A stretch of 64,000 bases of DNA from Enoplolaimus lenunculus (taxonomy: Eukaryota; Nematoda; Enoplea; Enoplida; Thoracostomopsidae): NCBI GenBank assembly GCA_030248215.1, contig JASANG010001382.1, positions 160,729 through 224,728 on the forward strand, in the 5' to 3' direction. The position numbers were made by a program, and so were the translations under genes. The notes beneath the pieces were generated by a model. That model did not search any database, was not told the origin of the DNA, and saw nothing but the letters and a program-made list of their open reading frames with translations. Shown here in pieces: positions 1 to 14,100 of this stretch (positions within the stretch are counted from its first letter, which is position 1; each line of letters begins with the position of its first letter).

Positions 1-626
1 ACAACAGTAAGCAAAGAATCTGCCAGTTAATAACACAAATATAACGAAGATTAAACGACCCGGACAAAATAATTTCTGTAGCAAAAAGACGGTTATTAAA
101 GGATCAACCTATTCGTAAGCCAAAGCAAAAAAGTTTGTCTAAAGCTTAAACTGACTCTATTATAGCTCTGCCAGAAAATGATCCGACCCTTTTCTATACA
201 TGGGTCGATATGTCTATTTCCGGTCAGCAACTTCGTTATACCAGCATATACCCTGGATCCGCCAGAAAACAGGATGGTTGGTCAGAAAAATATGATTGAC
301 GTTTTTCTTATTGTTTAGCTATAATTATAGCTAAAATACAAGCTCTTGTCGCTTGGGTGTTGCTCTTCATAGACCATACCACCGACCAAGTTTTTGTTAA
401 GTATTCACTGTTTTTCTAGTACCGTGCGTGCACACGCGGGTTGCTTGCAGTAACAATTTGCAATTGCAATATGCAGATGCGCCTTTAGTCAAACGCTTTA
501 AACTTTTCAAGTGCAAATTGCAGTTGTGATATTTTCGATACCAAAAACTTGCACGTCTGAATAGGACTTAAAGCAACAACTTCATCGCCGTCCAAACGAG
601 AGCGTCGACAAATTTCAGTGAATATT
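1..626. other. 3' flank of the PLEKHG-like gene with repeat debris
   Basis: About 115-206 is the right end of a Family A MITE (ends CTATACATGGGTC). About 400-575 contains a fragment rich in TTGCA/CAAGTGCAA, like the element at 48132-48394. No canonical AATAAA is seen on the minus strand, so the transcript end is not located. Confidence 0.5.
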
Positions 627-3600
627 TTACTTGATAATTCCTTCATATTTGCTCACAACGTCACGTACGTAACCGATTGGAGACTCGTGCATCCCGTGTT
701 TAGCGACGATAGAATTCAGTTTTGACAAATTTCCAGTTTCACCTTCAACTGGTTGTTGGCCCGATGCTCCAGCTGCGCTTAATTTAGTCTGAGTTTCAAT
801 ACAGTCGTTTGAATCTGGCACAACGTTTGAAGTTACCGCCTTTGAAGCATCCGTCGCGTTTGAAGTTGCCGTCGACTTTGACGTTATAGCGTCGTTTGAA
901 GCTACCGCCACCATTGGTTGCGAGCCACTCTGAAAATCGCTTCCAGTCACAGGTGATGCTTTCGAGTCGATATAACTATCGCGAGGGTTGCGCAATCTTG
1001 AATACATTCCAGCTTCAGCAATATCGAGCCGTCGACGCAAATCTGAGACGCTTTGAGCAAAATTCGACAATTCAGTTTGATTGTTTTCCGGCGTTGGTGT
1101 TGAAAATCCAGACAACTCGCTACACGATATCATCATCGTAGCACACTGCTCCGAGTTAAGTCGAGGTCGACGAGCCGTTGTTGAGTCACGACGACTCGCA
1201 GCGGCAGCGTTGCTATGCGTACGCGAGAGTGTCGACCGACGCGAAATCGATCGACGCTGTCGTGATGATCGAGTGTCGTTGCCGTCGATGCTGTCTTCGA
1301 ACACAGACGACGTTGACAGCTGTCGTTGTTGAAATCGTTTGATGCGTTCTGATACACGCTCGATTCCGTACAAATCACGCGTTGTTGTCAGAGCAGCTTC
1401 AAGCGATTTCAAATCGGACGACAGCTGTGGTTGTGGCAACGGTGGCTGCTGCAACAGGCGCGTCGCCGTCGATGACTCAATTTCATCTGTTGTCGTACTG
1501 CGAGTCGATGCTGGTATTTCAGTCGACATTGCCGTTTCTGTTTTTGTTGTTGTTGTTGTTGTTGGGGGTGGTGTTGCTGTTTTTTCTGCTGCTGGTTTTG
1601 ATTGTGATTGAGTTGGTATAACTCGCCGAGGCGATGTTGGGGGCGACGCAATAGCGTTAAGTTGCGCGTACGCCAAGGCTCGAGGACATAACCTGTTGTA
1701 GTACAAAATATCGGTTGAGCTGCCCGCTGGCGAAAACGTAGCACCGGTGGTTGCTTGACAGCAAGCGATCCTCAAATCGTATATTCTATTGGAAACATAC
1801 GACGACTGAGAAGAATTTGTGTGCTGTTGCATTTCTTCATTTGTAGGAGCACCAGCTGATATCACATTTTGTTTGCTTGCACGCCATTGGTCACTTACAT
1901 TCATCCTTTGAACTTCCTCATTTTCTATTGGTTCTTCATTTCGACACTGTTGGGTGTCATCGCATTCTGACTGGACGGCTAAATAGTGAGTTCCTGCTGC
2001 ACAACTAACCAACCAATCAAATTCGTCTTCGCTAAAAATTGCCGAGTCGTCACCTTCACCATTGCTGCTTGCGTCCGCTGCCACTTCTTGACTTTCTTCC
2101 AGCTCTGCATCGAAGATATGTTCATATATTGAACTGGTATCTTCACAGTTGTTACGACGACTGCTCGTTGACTCTCTATCGCAATCTGACTGGCCAACTT
2201 CACCAACACGCATTTGCATTGGTTGATGGCGAAACGCTGTATCGCATTCAGAACGGACAACTTCTATAGCTTGCGATACCATTGGCTGACTGCTCGGCTG
2301 ACGCCCAACCTCTTGCTCAAATTTATTATTATTCAAGCTATTGCTCGCAAGATCTCGACTTGCAATACGTTGAATAAATCTATCTCCATTGCTAGGAACT
2401 GCGCTGATTGGCCACCTCATTTCGTTTGAAACTGCAAGTGATTTGGACCCTATAGTGACCTTTGGTTCCACATTAATCGGTTGGTTTCTTTGTAGCGTCT
2501 GATATTCTCCCAGTGTTGCACTTGCAACTCGACTACGTCTCGAGCTCACAATCTCCGGTTCACCGATGTGTGATTCAAACTGCAACGCTGTCGCTGACCG
2601 TGGTCGTCTCAACATCGCCGGTTTTCGGTTGAGTCGAATCGCCGGAGCAGCAGCAGCAGTAGCGGAGACAGCACCACCAGCGCTGCGCTGCCATTGGCCA
2701 CGGCCGACGCCGCTGATTGACGCAATCCAACGTCGTTGTGCGTCTTTTGATGGCGTTAACGGTGTTGAGTTGCGTCGAACAGCGACGACTCGTCGTGTTC
2801 GCCACCATCGGTCCGATTGCACCGGTGGTGGTAATAGATCCAGACTAGCGAAAATTCCTGGACGTCCGGATGTCTCGTCTTCAACCATGCATCTGGAATT
2901 CCGCGATGTCGATATATTTTCATCGTTGCTGCTGTTCGACGATCTGGTGAAACGACTGTGTTGTTGTCTGTTTTTATCGATGTCGCTTGGCGATTTTTCA
3001 ACGTCCGTTGTATCAAGATTCGTTGGTGGCTCTTGTCGATTGCGGTTGCTCTTCATGATGCAACTTTGACTCGCACTGTTGCGTTGTTCGTTTCTTGCAT
3101 TCGAGGGTCGTGTTACACTAGCGCAACCAGCGTAGACCAGATGTGAGAGGCGTTGAACTGCGTTTCGAATGATATCTTTGCTTTGAGATTTGCTACGATT
3201 TGGTGAACCGCTTTGACTGCAAGCTTCAACCGAAACGTCTGGTGCTGTTTGGCGACAGACAGATTTGCAACCATGAGCAATTAAGTTATTGCAAATTTTT
3301 CCATTTGTTGGCGTTCCATGTTCGCTGCAGGTACACTTCACTGCGGCCAAACCGACTTTTGCTTTGCTTATTTTCGCACGCGTATGAGCACCGCGTTGAG
3401 ACACACGAGATTCTGAGTTTTCATTCGAGCTTCGTCGTAGATTGACACCCCATCGAGAGGTCGACGGCTCATCAAGGCTGCAATGCATTAACCGAGCGTT
3501 TTTCCGATACCTAAATTTGCCATTTCGACCAACCAGTAGCGGTTGATCACTTGCCGCGTTGTCATTGGCTGCACGCATTGTCCAATCAGATTGAATCCCA

Positions 3601-4784
3601 GGTGTTGTCGCACATATCGACTGGTTGATCACCTCGACAAAATCCCCAGAAGGGTAGAGGGGATTTAGCGCGTCTCCGTTTACAGTCGCCCCGACTGGTG
3701 AATTCGATCGATTGTCGCAACTCGAAGACACACGTTGTTGGGAGTCGTGTCGTGGCGACTCGGCAGCGTTCATGGAAAGCGCATAACGCCGACGAGTTGG
3801 ATTGCAAGTGCAACCGGATGTCTGGCAACTGGTGTCTTCAGGGACAAATCCAGTCGCGACTTGGGACGCAACCCGCTGGGTTGCGGCGCAACACGCATCG
3901 ACGCTGTGATTTTTGTTATAACACGGCATAGAATGCGAGTTGCGCGGTGTTGCCAGCAGCATCGCGTCACGTTGTGCTATGCTATCACGAAGAAATTCGC
4001 TCGCATATAACCATTGACACGCGTTGCTACCGGCATTGCGATTGGTCGAAGCGGTCGCGCTCACAGTAAGCGATCGATGATTGGTTGCTTGATTCGCAGA
4101 ACTGCCGTAGTCCTTTGCTGATTGGACTGTAATGTTTGGTATTTCTTCGTAGGTATGCTTTTGGCGGCCAATGAACGCATTTCTAGCAGAGTTGGTTGGA
4201 ATCGGTGGCGCAGGTTCGTTTGGTATCGACGATACTGAAGAATACTGATCTCCCATCGGAGCTGAACCAGTTTTAGACTGTACAGCAGCCAGTTGTGGTT
4301 TCGAGTTCATAGATGCGGGTGTTGCCACGGATTTATCTCCAGTTTTTCTTGACTCTGACAGTCGGCTAAAATCTAGGGGTGGAACAGATGAGCGACCCAC
4401 GAATGGTAAACGAGGTTTAGCAGCAAATGAGCAAAATCCAGGAGTGACGTTGCTATTCAAATTGGTTTCGGTACTAAATTCAACACTTTTCGATAATTGT
4501 CTGACGCGATCGCGACCAGTTGAGTTGATCCTGTGGCGAGCTGAGTTGAGCACAACTGAGTCAATACAGTCGAGCGTTGATTTGACTGTAGTTGAGTTGA
4601 GTTGAGTCGCAGTGTGACCTGACAATGGCGATACTAAACATTTGCCCACTGAACTTCCAAAGTTGCAGTCGAGTTGACGATTGGCGCAACTGCGTCGCGA
4701 TTCGTCGTTGAGTTGACTGCACGATTTGGAAGCTTGCATCGCCGCCAATCCAGTGTTGCAGTTTAAATGCGTATGTCGTTGTGG

Positions 4785-4835
<51 letters not shown>

Positions 4836-4854
4836 CTGCTGTTGTTGCTGCTGC

Positions 4855-4897
<43 letters not shown>

Positions 4898-5144
4898 GGT
4901 GCTGTTGCTGTTGTTGGTGTTGTTGCCAATAATTATGTTGACTTGATCGCTCACTGTTGTATCCAACACCGTAGCTTGTTGATATGTGTGTCTTGCGAGG
5001 AGTTGCGGTGTGCGTGGCGTTGTACTGGGCGACACAGCAATCAGCGCTATGGCGACTAGTCGCCGGCTTTGTGGTACGCGTTGACTCAACAGAAAATCGT
5101 CGATGGTAGAAAAATTTCTCCAAGTTGAGCTCTCGAGAACGTTT
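627..5144 (-). CDS. PLEKHG-like: PLEKHG-like exon 14 (long C-terminal exon with polyQ)
   Basis: Acceptor TTGTTTCAG|AAACGT after a poly-T tract; one open frame of 1505 codons to TAA at 627-629. Protein residues 1033-2537. A glutamine tract of roughly 45 residues broken by a few histidines lies near 1106-1153. The rest is Ser/Arg/Asn-rich and probably disordered. Three short helix-like patches ([25 protein letters not shown] and the end [12 protein letters not shown]) stand out from the background and may be binding motifs. No further domain recognised. Its length is unusual compared with vertebrate PLEKHG1-3. Confidence 0.85.
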
Positions 5145-8100
5145 CTGAAACAAAAAAAAACAATAGTTTGTATTGTAATCGTGTTACATCACGCGTTGGC
5201 TACATTCTAAAACCGTACTTAAGTACGTTTTGGTACTTAACCATGCACTGAGCAATTACTTAACCATTTTGTCGTTTTTAAAAGCGTAAAAACGTAGATA
5301 CGTAAAGTTGCTGACTAAATTTGATATATTTAATTCTGTGTTAAAACTTAATAAAGATCGACGATTTCGTACCTTGGATGTTGGCAGCTCAACTGAATTA
5401 CGCTTTAATCCTTGCTCCAAATTACTTGAAGATATCTGGAAACACGAAAATTATGGTTAATATTTAAACGTATCGTCATTGTGTTGGGTCCATCCCTTAT
5501 CCCCAAATGGAGATCAGCGGAGTACAACCGGAATTCCAGTTCCGGTAAATTTTTACCGGAATTAAAAATTCCGGTATTAAGTTTGATTTGTGGAAATTAA
5601 GATATTTTACTAAACAATGACGATACAAATTAAATAGATTTCATTAATATAGTATATAAACTATGACATTTGCCAATAAATAAACCATGGAATGTAGCTT
5701 TTTTTATCCGTGGATTATGAAAATCTAAAATACAGCAGATAAAGTCAATACCTATGTCCAACTAAGTGTTATTTTTCCAATAATACTGCAAAAAGAAAAT
5801 TAAAATGAATTTTTCGGTGGCATGTATTTTTCATTTTCCGGTTCCGTTTCCGGTAATTTTTTTCAAATTTCGGTTACGGTAAATTGTAATTCCGGTTGCA
5901 CCGCGACAATTGATGTTGTAATTTTAACCATATAATTTTCGTTACGTTCTGTAATGTTGAAGATTACTTAAAATCAGAATAAAAAAACGCAAATAACAAA
6001 AATAAAACAAATACAACTAAGAATAATAAAAACACTAACCGAACGCGAATAGTTGCCACGATTTCTTGTAGGTTCATGACCAACGGACGGATGCCCAGTT
6101 GTTCCTGAAACAAAAATACCTGGCAGCATGAAAAAAAGCAAAGAAATGTTTTCATATCAAATATAATTTTGGTTCATACATTTTAACGAATATTTGAAAA
6201 TGCAGATATTCCAGGGTTGAATTAAAAAAACTGTCGCCACCGACAATTTTGGCTCAGGGTGGCGCTAAGCTCGTCGTTCGACGCCGTCCGTCACTGTGCG
6301 TTGTCGTACGCCAAATTACACACGTATGATACCGTATAATGACGCATGACGACGGACGGCGACGGACGTCAACAAAAGCATAGCGCAACCCTAATGTTTC
6401 ATTCTGATTGGTTAACGTTTCCAAGCATAAAGTGGCGGAGTGTGTTAGCAGAATAGCATTAAGATGACGCTATTCTCTGCTGTGTCTTGCGGTTCGGCGG
6501 CGTAAGTCGAAAAGTTTTTGCTTAAAAATTTGATGCTTGTTTACTTTCCCACACATTTGTGCTAATTTAGGCGAAAGTTCCGCCCAAACAGTGTTTTTTC
6601 AGGTTTAGGTTTAGGTTTAGGCTTAAGCTTATTCTCAGTCCGTGTCTCAGGTTAGATTTATGTGTTGGTACAAGTTTATGCGGGGGGATTAACAAGTACA
6701 AAAAATATACTGTGGCATGTGACCGTTCATATGCGTTGCCAGACGGCACCGGACGACGCTGAAATAGTCAAAAAGTATAGCGTAACCCTAAAACTCGTAT
6801 TTGAGCATAAACCAATTTTCTTACCTGCTGATTTTCGACGCTTTTCCAAATATTTCGGCGGAACAAGTTCTGATTTCTTATACGATGATCGAATACGATA
6901 AGCATTGTTTGTCTCACCTGTCAACAAACACTGAAATGTGCTTGTAGCAGGGGCTGATAATCGATATTTAACATGATTTTATGCAACTGGGCACATTCTG
7001 TGTAGAAAACAATGTACCCGGCAGGCGTTGCGTTTTTGCCCTCCCACCCTTTATTTAGAAGGATGGTACAACCAGTACGAACTATGACACTTCTTGTATG
7101 CAGCGTCAAACATGCTCCCCTTACAGTTTCATTTAGGGGTATTCATGTGATAGCGACCCCCTCTAAACAAAGGAGGGGTGGTCGGCCAACTGAGGCAGTT
7201 GCACACTCTTGTTAGAATGATCATTCACTCTTGTCTGTCCCAAGGCGAGTCTTCAGGGTGACTAATCGTGAAACACACACGCGTTGGGGGGTGCGGGTAA
7301 GTTTGAATGAAAAATACTCCAACTTTTTGTTATTTGTTGCATTGCACCACAGGCTGATCCATAAATTTTTGATTGGGAAGTCGACGTAAAATACGTGAAG
7401 AAATCTTCGGTAAGCGAAGGTTCAAAAGCAATTTTAGTGCTAAACTTTGACCGAAAAAAGTTTGCATTTTTCCTGTTGCAGTAGGCCAAGACCTGCATGG
7501 CCCATCTTGAATCCGCTGGTGTGCTGTGAACTGGTTCCAAACCCAACGCGGCTTCAACTCAACTCCAAACTTAAACGGTTTTGAATTTGAATCCATCACG
7601 AGCCTTGGTATCCAACAGGGACTATTCATATTTTAACTACTGTATATTACAGAAAACTTGTTAATTTGACTGAAAATTTTCTTACCATCACCTTCAACCG
7701 CCGATGTTGTTGTTGTTGTTGCATCGATTGACATAATAATTTCTCTCGCATGCGACGGGATTTCAATATCGCAATGTTCGAACATCGCTCGTTTCAACTC
7801 TCGTGTCCACTCACGTTTTTCGCCCACGTTTTTCGCCTGAAATCAGTATTAACCAAATGGTGTAAAATTGTCAATTTAAGGTTGATCAACGGTCGAATTA
7901 ATTAATGTTTTCATTTCATTATATGTTGTAAACCTTATCGCAATATGTTTCACCAGGAGTGCATAATATATACAAGAGTGCACAAGTCTTCCGATTCCAC
8001 AAGGTACAAAATGTAGCACAGGGCGCTGCGTTTTTGGCCGACCCCCTTGAGGGGGGTCGCCGTCACATGCAATACCGCTAAATTAGCAATTTTTGTTGCC

Positions 8101-11100
8101 GGATACATAAAGTGCCACGGTTCACACAGGTTGTACCCTATAAATAAAGGGGGCGTATGCCAAAAACGCAACGCGTGCCGGGTACATTCTTTTCTACACA
8201 GAATGTACCCAGTTGCATGCTCTTGTTGAAGTATGCATCATTCACTCTTGGTTTAACCAAAGGACTAATCTGCAGCCGTATCCTCAGCTGTGTGTAGACA
8301 ACTTACCACCAGTTGAGTTATAGGTTTTTAAGCAAGCTACAGACTGCCGATATGAAAATACGCGGATGCCCTTATTTGAAATTTTCTATTCAAAAAAGCG
8401 ATGGGTCTCCGGATTCTTGAACCCGTTGGTTACTTGGATCCATAAACCATCAATGAATTTGGTCCCACACACCGACGCAGGAAACCTACCAAAAATGTGT
8501 ACATTCGCCGAGGGTCGTTGAAATGCCATACTTGAAACGCCAGCGGACTGCATTTAAGACTTTCGTTCAACATAATTTGTGAACACTGAAAGTTTAACAA
8601 TAAAGTGTGTTTCGTGTAAAATTCAAAACATACTTAATACACTGCAAAACATGGTGTGTCAAATTAACTCTCTCCGAAATAGGCTTTTCCGGACTACCCA
8701 AACTGAGTCAAATTCAACTCTGACAGAGTCAAACGTACGACTCTCAGCGAGTCGAATTTGACTCTGGCAGAGCCGAATTTGATTCCGTTTGTGTAGTACC
8801 GTAGAGCCTATTTCGGGGAGAGTCAATTTGACTCACCATTTGTTGCAGTGTGGTGCCGTCCAGCGTCGTACGTCATCATACGGTGTGAGCTACGCTGGCG
8901 GAAGGTGACGGACGCCGCCGGACTTCATCAAAAGTATAGCGTCACCCATAGTCTGGTACCAATTGAAAAAGCCTTAGCCACAAGGTGATAGTCCACCACT
9001 GTATTCGGACCCGTAGCCAAGGGAGGGCCAGGGACGGCTCAGCCCACCCACCCCATCGAAAAATTTTGGCCTCCCTAGAAAATTTTCAACCTTGCTTGTA
9101 ACTCATTAAAAATCCATGAATGTCCCTCCTGAAAAATTTTAGCCCCCCCCTAGCATGGTGAGCTGGCTACGGGCCTGATTGAATTGAGACAAAAAGCAAG
9201 CTACTGATAGCCGAAGCAAATCACAGTGTACGATAGAACCTGTTGAACAGGCGATACAGGATACCGGCTTAAGGCAAAATCACGAACTTCTCACACTTCA
9301 TACCGGAATCGCATCTTTACACTGTAACGCGGTTGAGTTTCGTTGTTGTTTCGCAACAATCAACACGCGATCGAATAAATACAACAACCGGTACATTGTC
9401 GACGATGTGTTTGAAGCAACAACTGAAGTCGAAGCACCGGTTGAGTTGACTCTCGACCCGGTTGCAGCTAAATATCGAAATCGACCATCGAGAAGTAAAT
9501 CGCCAAATTTGTCAGGATCATCCGACTGAAACAACACACAAAATACGCAGTGGTTGAACATACAGGATAAGGATGCAGTGTCACAGGTGGGATAATGGGA
9601 TCAAGATACTCTGGGGATACTGAAGCTGTGTTCGATACCCAGAGGGATGTGAAACATGCTGATATGCCAGTCGAACAAGTTTCGTTCAATTTCAGTTGCA
9701 CCAAATAGTTGTTGCCAACCGTAGTCGGTAGAAGGAATGTGGCTAATTTTGTTGGATATTTCAGTGGTTTTTTTTGCGTAAAAATCTATTGTTTGGCTTT
9801 GGTTACATTTTTACATCAAGACTCTGTTTTCATCTGCATTGAAAATCTTGGGCATCATTTTTACAACAGCCAGATTTGGCGTTTTTCAACGTTCCCATGC
9901 GTACCTCGCAGTCCAGCGCAACATTCGCCAACTCATGCTGTATCGCTCGGATTTGTCCACAAATCTCGTGGCGTCGCTGAGCGTCGTTAATCCGTCGAGC
10001 AATCGCGGTCATCTGTTCGAGCGCTCGCTCAACGACGCTCAACTCGATGATGCTCGACGATTGATCGATGGCGGCGGCGTCGTCGAAGGACTCGTCGCCG
10101 GCGGTAACATCTTTCAACGTTGCCGACATATCAGCAGTTGCGGTGACATCAAACGATGTTCCTGAGCGTTCAGGACACGACGATCGTCGTGAGTCCTGGG
10201 TGGAACGCCGTGAAGACTGGGATTCAGTCCCGTCCCTGGAGCGTTTAGCACTTGGCCACGATTCACAGTTTGTTCGAGACGACAAATTGAACGATTGTTC
10301 AGAAGATGAGGTTGTTGAAGTGTCCGAACAGCCTTTGACGCCAAACCAAGGCGTGGATCCAAGCGATTGAGGCTCTTGAGACTGCATGCCTTCTGAACAG
10401 GTCAATTGATTGACCCTCTGGGACGATTCTGATACTCGTGGATTGTACTGTGGAGTGTCGGTTGTACCGGAACTGGATGTCGCCTCCGACGTGGATCCTT
10501 GAGATTGTTTTGCTGCTCGGCAGTGTTTGAGCATACTCTGAAATGTAAAACAAGTTGTCTTTAATGTAATTCGAATGATTGAACGTATGTAACTGACTGT
10601 TTGACCAGATGCCTCAATCGATATTAAGCCAATTTCTAAATGTTCAAAGTGAAAAAAAGCATAAAAACTTTTAAAATTCCAATGGCTGTGCTAACACGGA
10701 AGCCAGCAAAGTTGACAGAAAGTTGCTAATAAACTAAAGAATCTGGTTGGGAAACTGATTATTTTTGGAAAATCCAAAAAAAATTGTTAATTTTGCACTC
10801 ATCCCACAAAACTGTCTGCGTCGACTGTTTTGCCGTTTAAATGTCGCGAGACTGACGGTCGACTGTTTAAATTCAATTCAACCTACGTTGAGTTGAATTT
10901 ACCTCAAGAAATAAATGATACTTGAGAATTCGTTGAACCGGTTTGAGCAAATAAGCATCCAATGGAAGGCTGTGGCCCAGCTCCGTTTGACGATCCTGAA
11001 AACACAACCATATTCAACAGATTTGACCAATAAACTTTCCATGGTTTCTGACTGTTGGTACTATACGGTCTGGACGACCCGTGTTTGAAGTTTTGCCAAA

Positions 11101-14100
11101 GTTAATGTCCACACCGGGAATCGAACCTCGGCCCTCTTGCGCTCGAGCCAAGCATGCTACCACTACACCACGCGGTCGTTAACTTTGGAATAATTTCAAA
11201 CAGGGGTCGTGCAAACCGTATAGTACCAACATGATCATCCCCATAAAACATAACACTGACGAGCGAAGGGGGGCACAACTCATTGCCAAGTATGATTCGC
11301 CACCAGACCGAAACAGTGTCCGCATTTGTAAGTTCAACTACGATATTCATTCATAATCTTAAAAATTTCGGTGCATCCGCTTTCTTCTTTAGAGATCCCG
11401 GTGAATATTTGCACGTCTCAATTGTGTTTGTCAGAAAAATGAAACCTATTTGATATTTCAACTATGACAGAGTGACGGTTGCAGCCTGTGTACATTTTCA
11501 ATTGAAATATAATTGAAAATGCTGCAGATTACAATTGATTTTTGAAAAAAGTCTAAAAAATAAGTTTGCCATGAGCAAATACTTCAACCGCAGTGTCGCC
11601 ATTTTTTGAAATATTAAATACCTGAACATTTCATAATTTTTCACGTTCGTATGCATATGTCTGGGTGCAATCGGAATTACAATTTACCAGAACCACAATT
11701 TGAAAAAATTACCGAAAACGGAACCGGAAAGAGACAAATACATGCCGCCGAAAATTTCATTTTCATTTTCTTTTTTGCGATATTATTGGATAAATAACCC
11801 TTTGTTGTATATATAAGTATTCACTTAATCAGCTGTATTTAAGATTTTCATAATCCACAGAAGCGAAATCTACCTTTGATAGTTTCTTTTCGGTAATAGT
11901 CTACGTTTATATATAAACTACACTTATTCAATGTATATTTTATTTTTATTGTCATTTGTAGCAAAATGACTAAACAAGTCGCTTTACGAAAGCTTTTTAA
12001 CGATTAGCAAATTTATAAAACGACCAAAATTTAATACTGGAATTTTTAATTGCGGTAGAGAAATTTACCGGTACCGGAAAGTGAACATAACGCCAGAACA
12101 GAGAGATATATATTATATAATATATATTATATAAATTATAATTGCCTGGTCTGTTTAAACCTACGTTGAGCATATCGTGACTATGTGTACAGCTTTTGAG
12201 TTGACCAAGTTTTTTGACTATTCTGAAAATACACAAAATAATACAGATAAAATAATCATAACCATATCGAATTAATAAATATAATTTTTACGCAAAAATT
12301 ATAAGTCTGAGCTCTTATTTGGGAACTCATTGACAAACATTTCACCCTTACACCTGTTGTACACTTTAACCCCCTTTTGCTGAAGTACGACAGAAACCTT
12401 TAGTCCTTTGGACATATGTTTTTATATCCATATGGATGTGAGCACTGGCGGATTCAGAGGGCGGCGTACGCCCCCCGATTCGAAATTTTTTGTGATAAAA
12501 TGAAAAGGTCCCTACCTTGCAATTTAACGAAAATAATCACTAACTGTTTTCCCCTTGGATACTACTTCCGAATTTTACGCCCATTCATTATTTCAGCTAA
12601 AAGCAATTTATTCTCGACCTGTAAACTGTGTATATGTATATATCAGGATGTAACCGGAATTACAATTTACCGGAACCGGCATTTGAAAAAACTACCGGAA
12701 GCGGAACCGGAAAGACAAAACAACATGCCGCCGAATAATTCATTTTGATTTTCTTTTTCGCAATATTATTACTGAAATAACTCTTCGTAGGAGGTAGGTA
12801 TTCACTTTATCTGCTGTATTTTAAATATTTATAATCCACGCAAGCGAAATCTACCTTCGATGGTATGTTTTCGGCCATTGTCAAGGTTTGCATACTATAC
12901 TAATCAAATCAATTTAATTTATATCGTCATTTTTAGTAAAATATCTTTAATTGCCACCGACCAAATTTTAATGCCGGAATTTTTAATTCCGACAAAAATT
13001 TACCAGAACCGGAAGGTCAAAAAATGCCGCACCGGAATTCCGGTTGCACCCTGGTATATATAATATATATGTTATGTATATATTTATATATTATATATTT
13101 ACAAATATATATGACCTTTATATTATTTATGATATATCTTAAATTCCGGCCATTACATTCGAGTCGTAAAATTGACCCGCTTTGTTGCCCTGTTTAATGG
13201 ACATTCAATTTTACAACGTCAATTCAAACTTGAATTGATAAATTTCAACACCCATTGGTTTGAATTGAAACCGTTAAAACGACCATATGTTGTAGACAAA
13301 CAGCTTTCTGTCATAGTCTTCAAGGCATCATGTGTCGCTTCGAGTCGTAGTATACTCTACAGCCCCCTCTGACTATAGTATACTCTACAGCCCCCTCTGA
13401 CTAAAGCTATGGGTAAATAGTCTTATACAATTGGAAAAATATCAAACACAACGTTTGATAGAATATTCGCCGCTGATCAACATCCGTTTCCGTTACGAAA
13501 TAGCTAGAAATTCCGGTTGCAGTTTAATGCTTGCCAGGGTGGCAACAAAGGTTCGGATTCGACAAAAATTTGCGGTTCTGATTCGGTTGTGAAAAAACCG
13601 CATCCACAAGCCGAGTCCAACAGTGGTCGGCAATACTTTTTTCAATTTTAAACAAAAATTTTAAATAACTTGTTACATTAATAAAAAAATTTTATTTCAG
13701 GTTACAAATGTCAAAACTGAGGTCAGGGACGGAATACATTAACGTTTACATGTTATGCGGCTGGCATTGCGTTGATATTCTGAAACAAATTAGAGATATA
13801 ACTGAAATTTGCAACATGCGAGATTCGGATTCGGCAAATTAGCAATGGATTCGGTGATATCGTAGATTCGGTGCCACCCTGATGCTTGCAATTCACGTAA
13901 TATTTAGTATTCTACAATTACTCAAATAAAACCGTTGTTTTGCTAAACTTGCCAAAATTGAACAGTTATCAGACTCAAATAGTTTTATACCCAAACATTC
14001 CCAACGGACGAACCAATTGGAGCGAATCAACGGTGTTGTACTCCAACTCCACCCGCAAAGATGACTTCGTTTTGAGAAACGTTAACTCTTTCCTGCATGA

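Noticed and set aside
4561..5089. PolyT, polyN and polyV frames overlapping the polyQ region
   Set aside because: Other-frame readings of the CAA/CAG tract in exon 14.
7262..7629. Two overlapping 94- and 99-codon minus-strand frames in intron 10
   Set aside because: No domain similarity; no GT-AG pair with a phase that joins the flanking PLEKHG-like exons.
8230..8340. Candidate PH-domain exon near the GGTAAGTT donor at about 8300
   Set aside because: Its phase did not fit, and the exon at 8490-8585 supplies the missing PH strands with correct phase and sequence.
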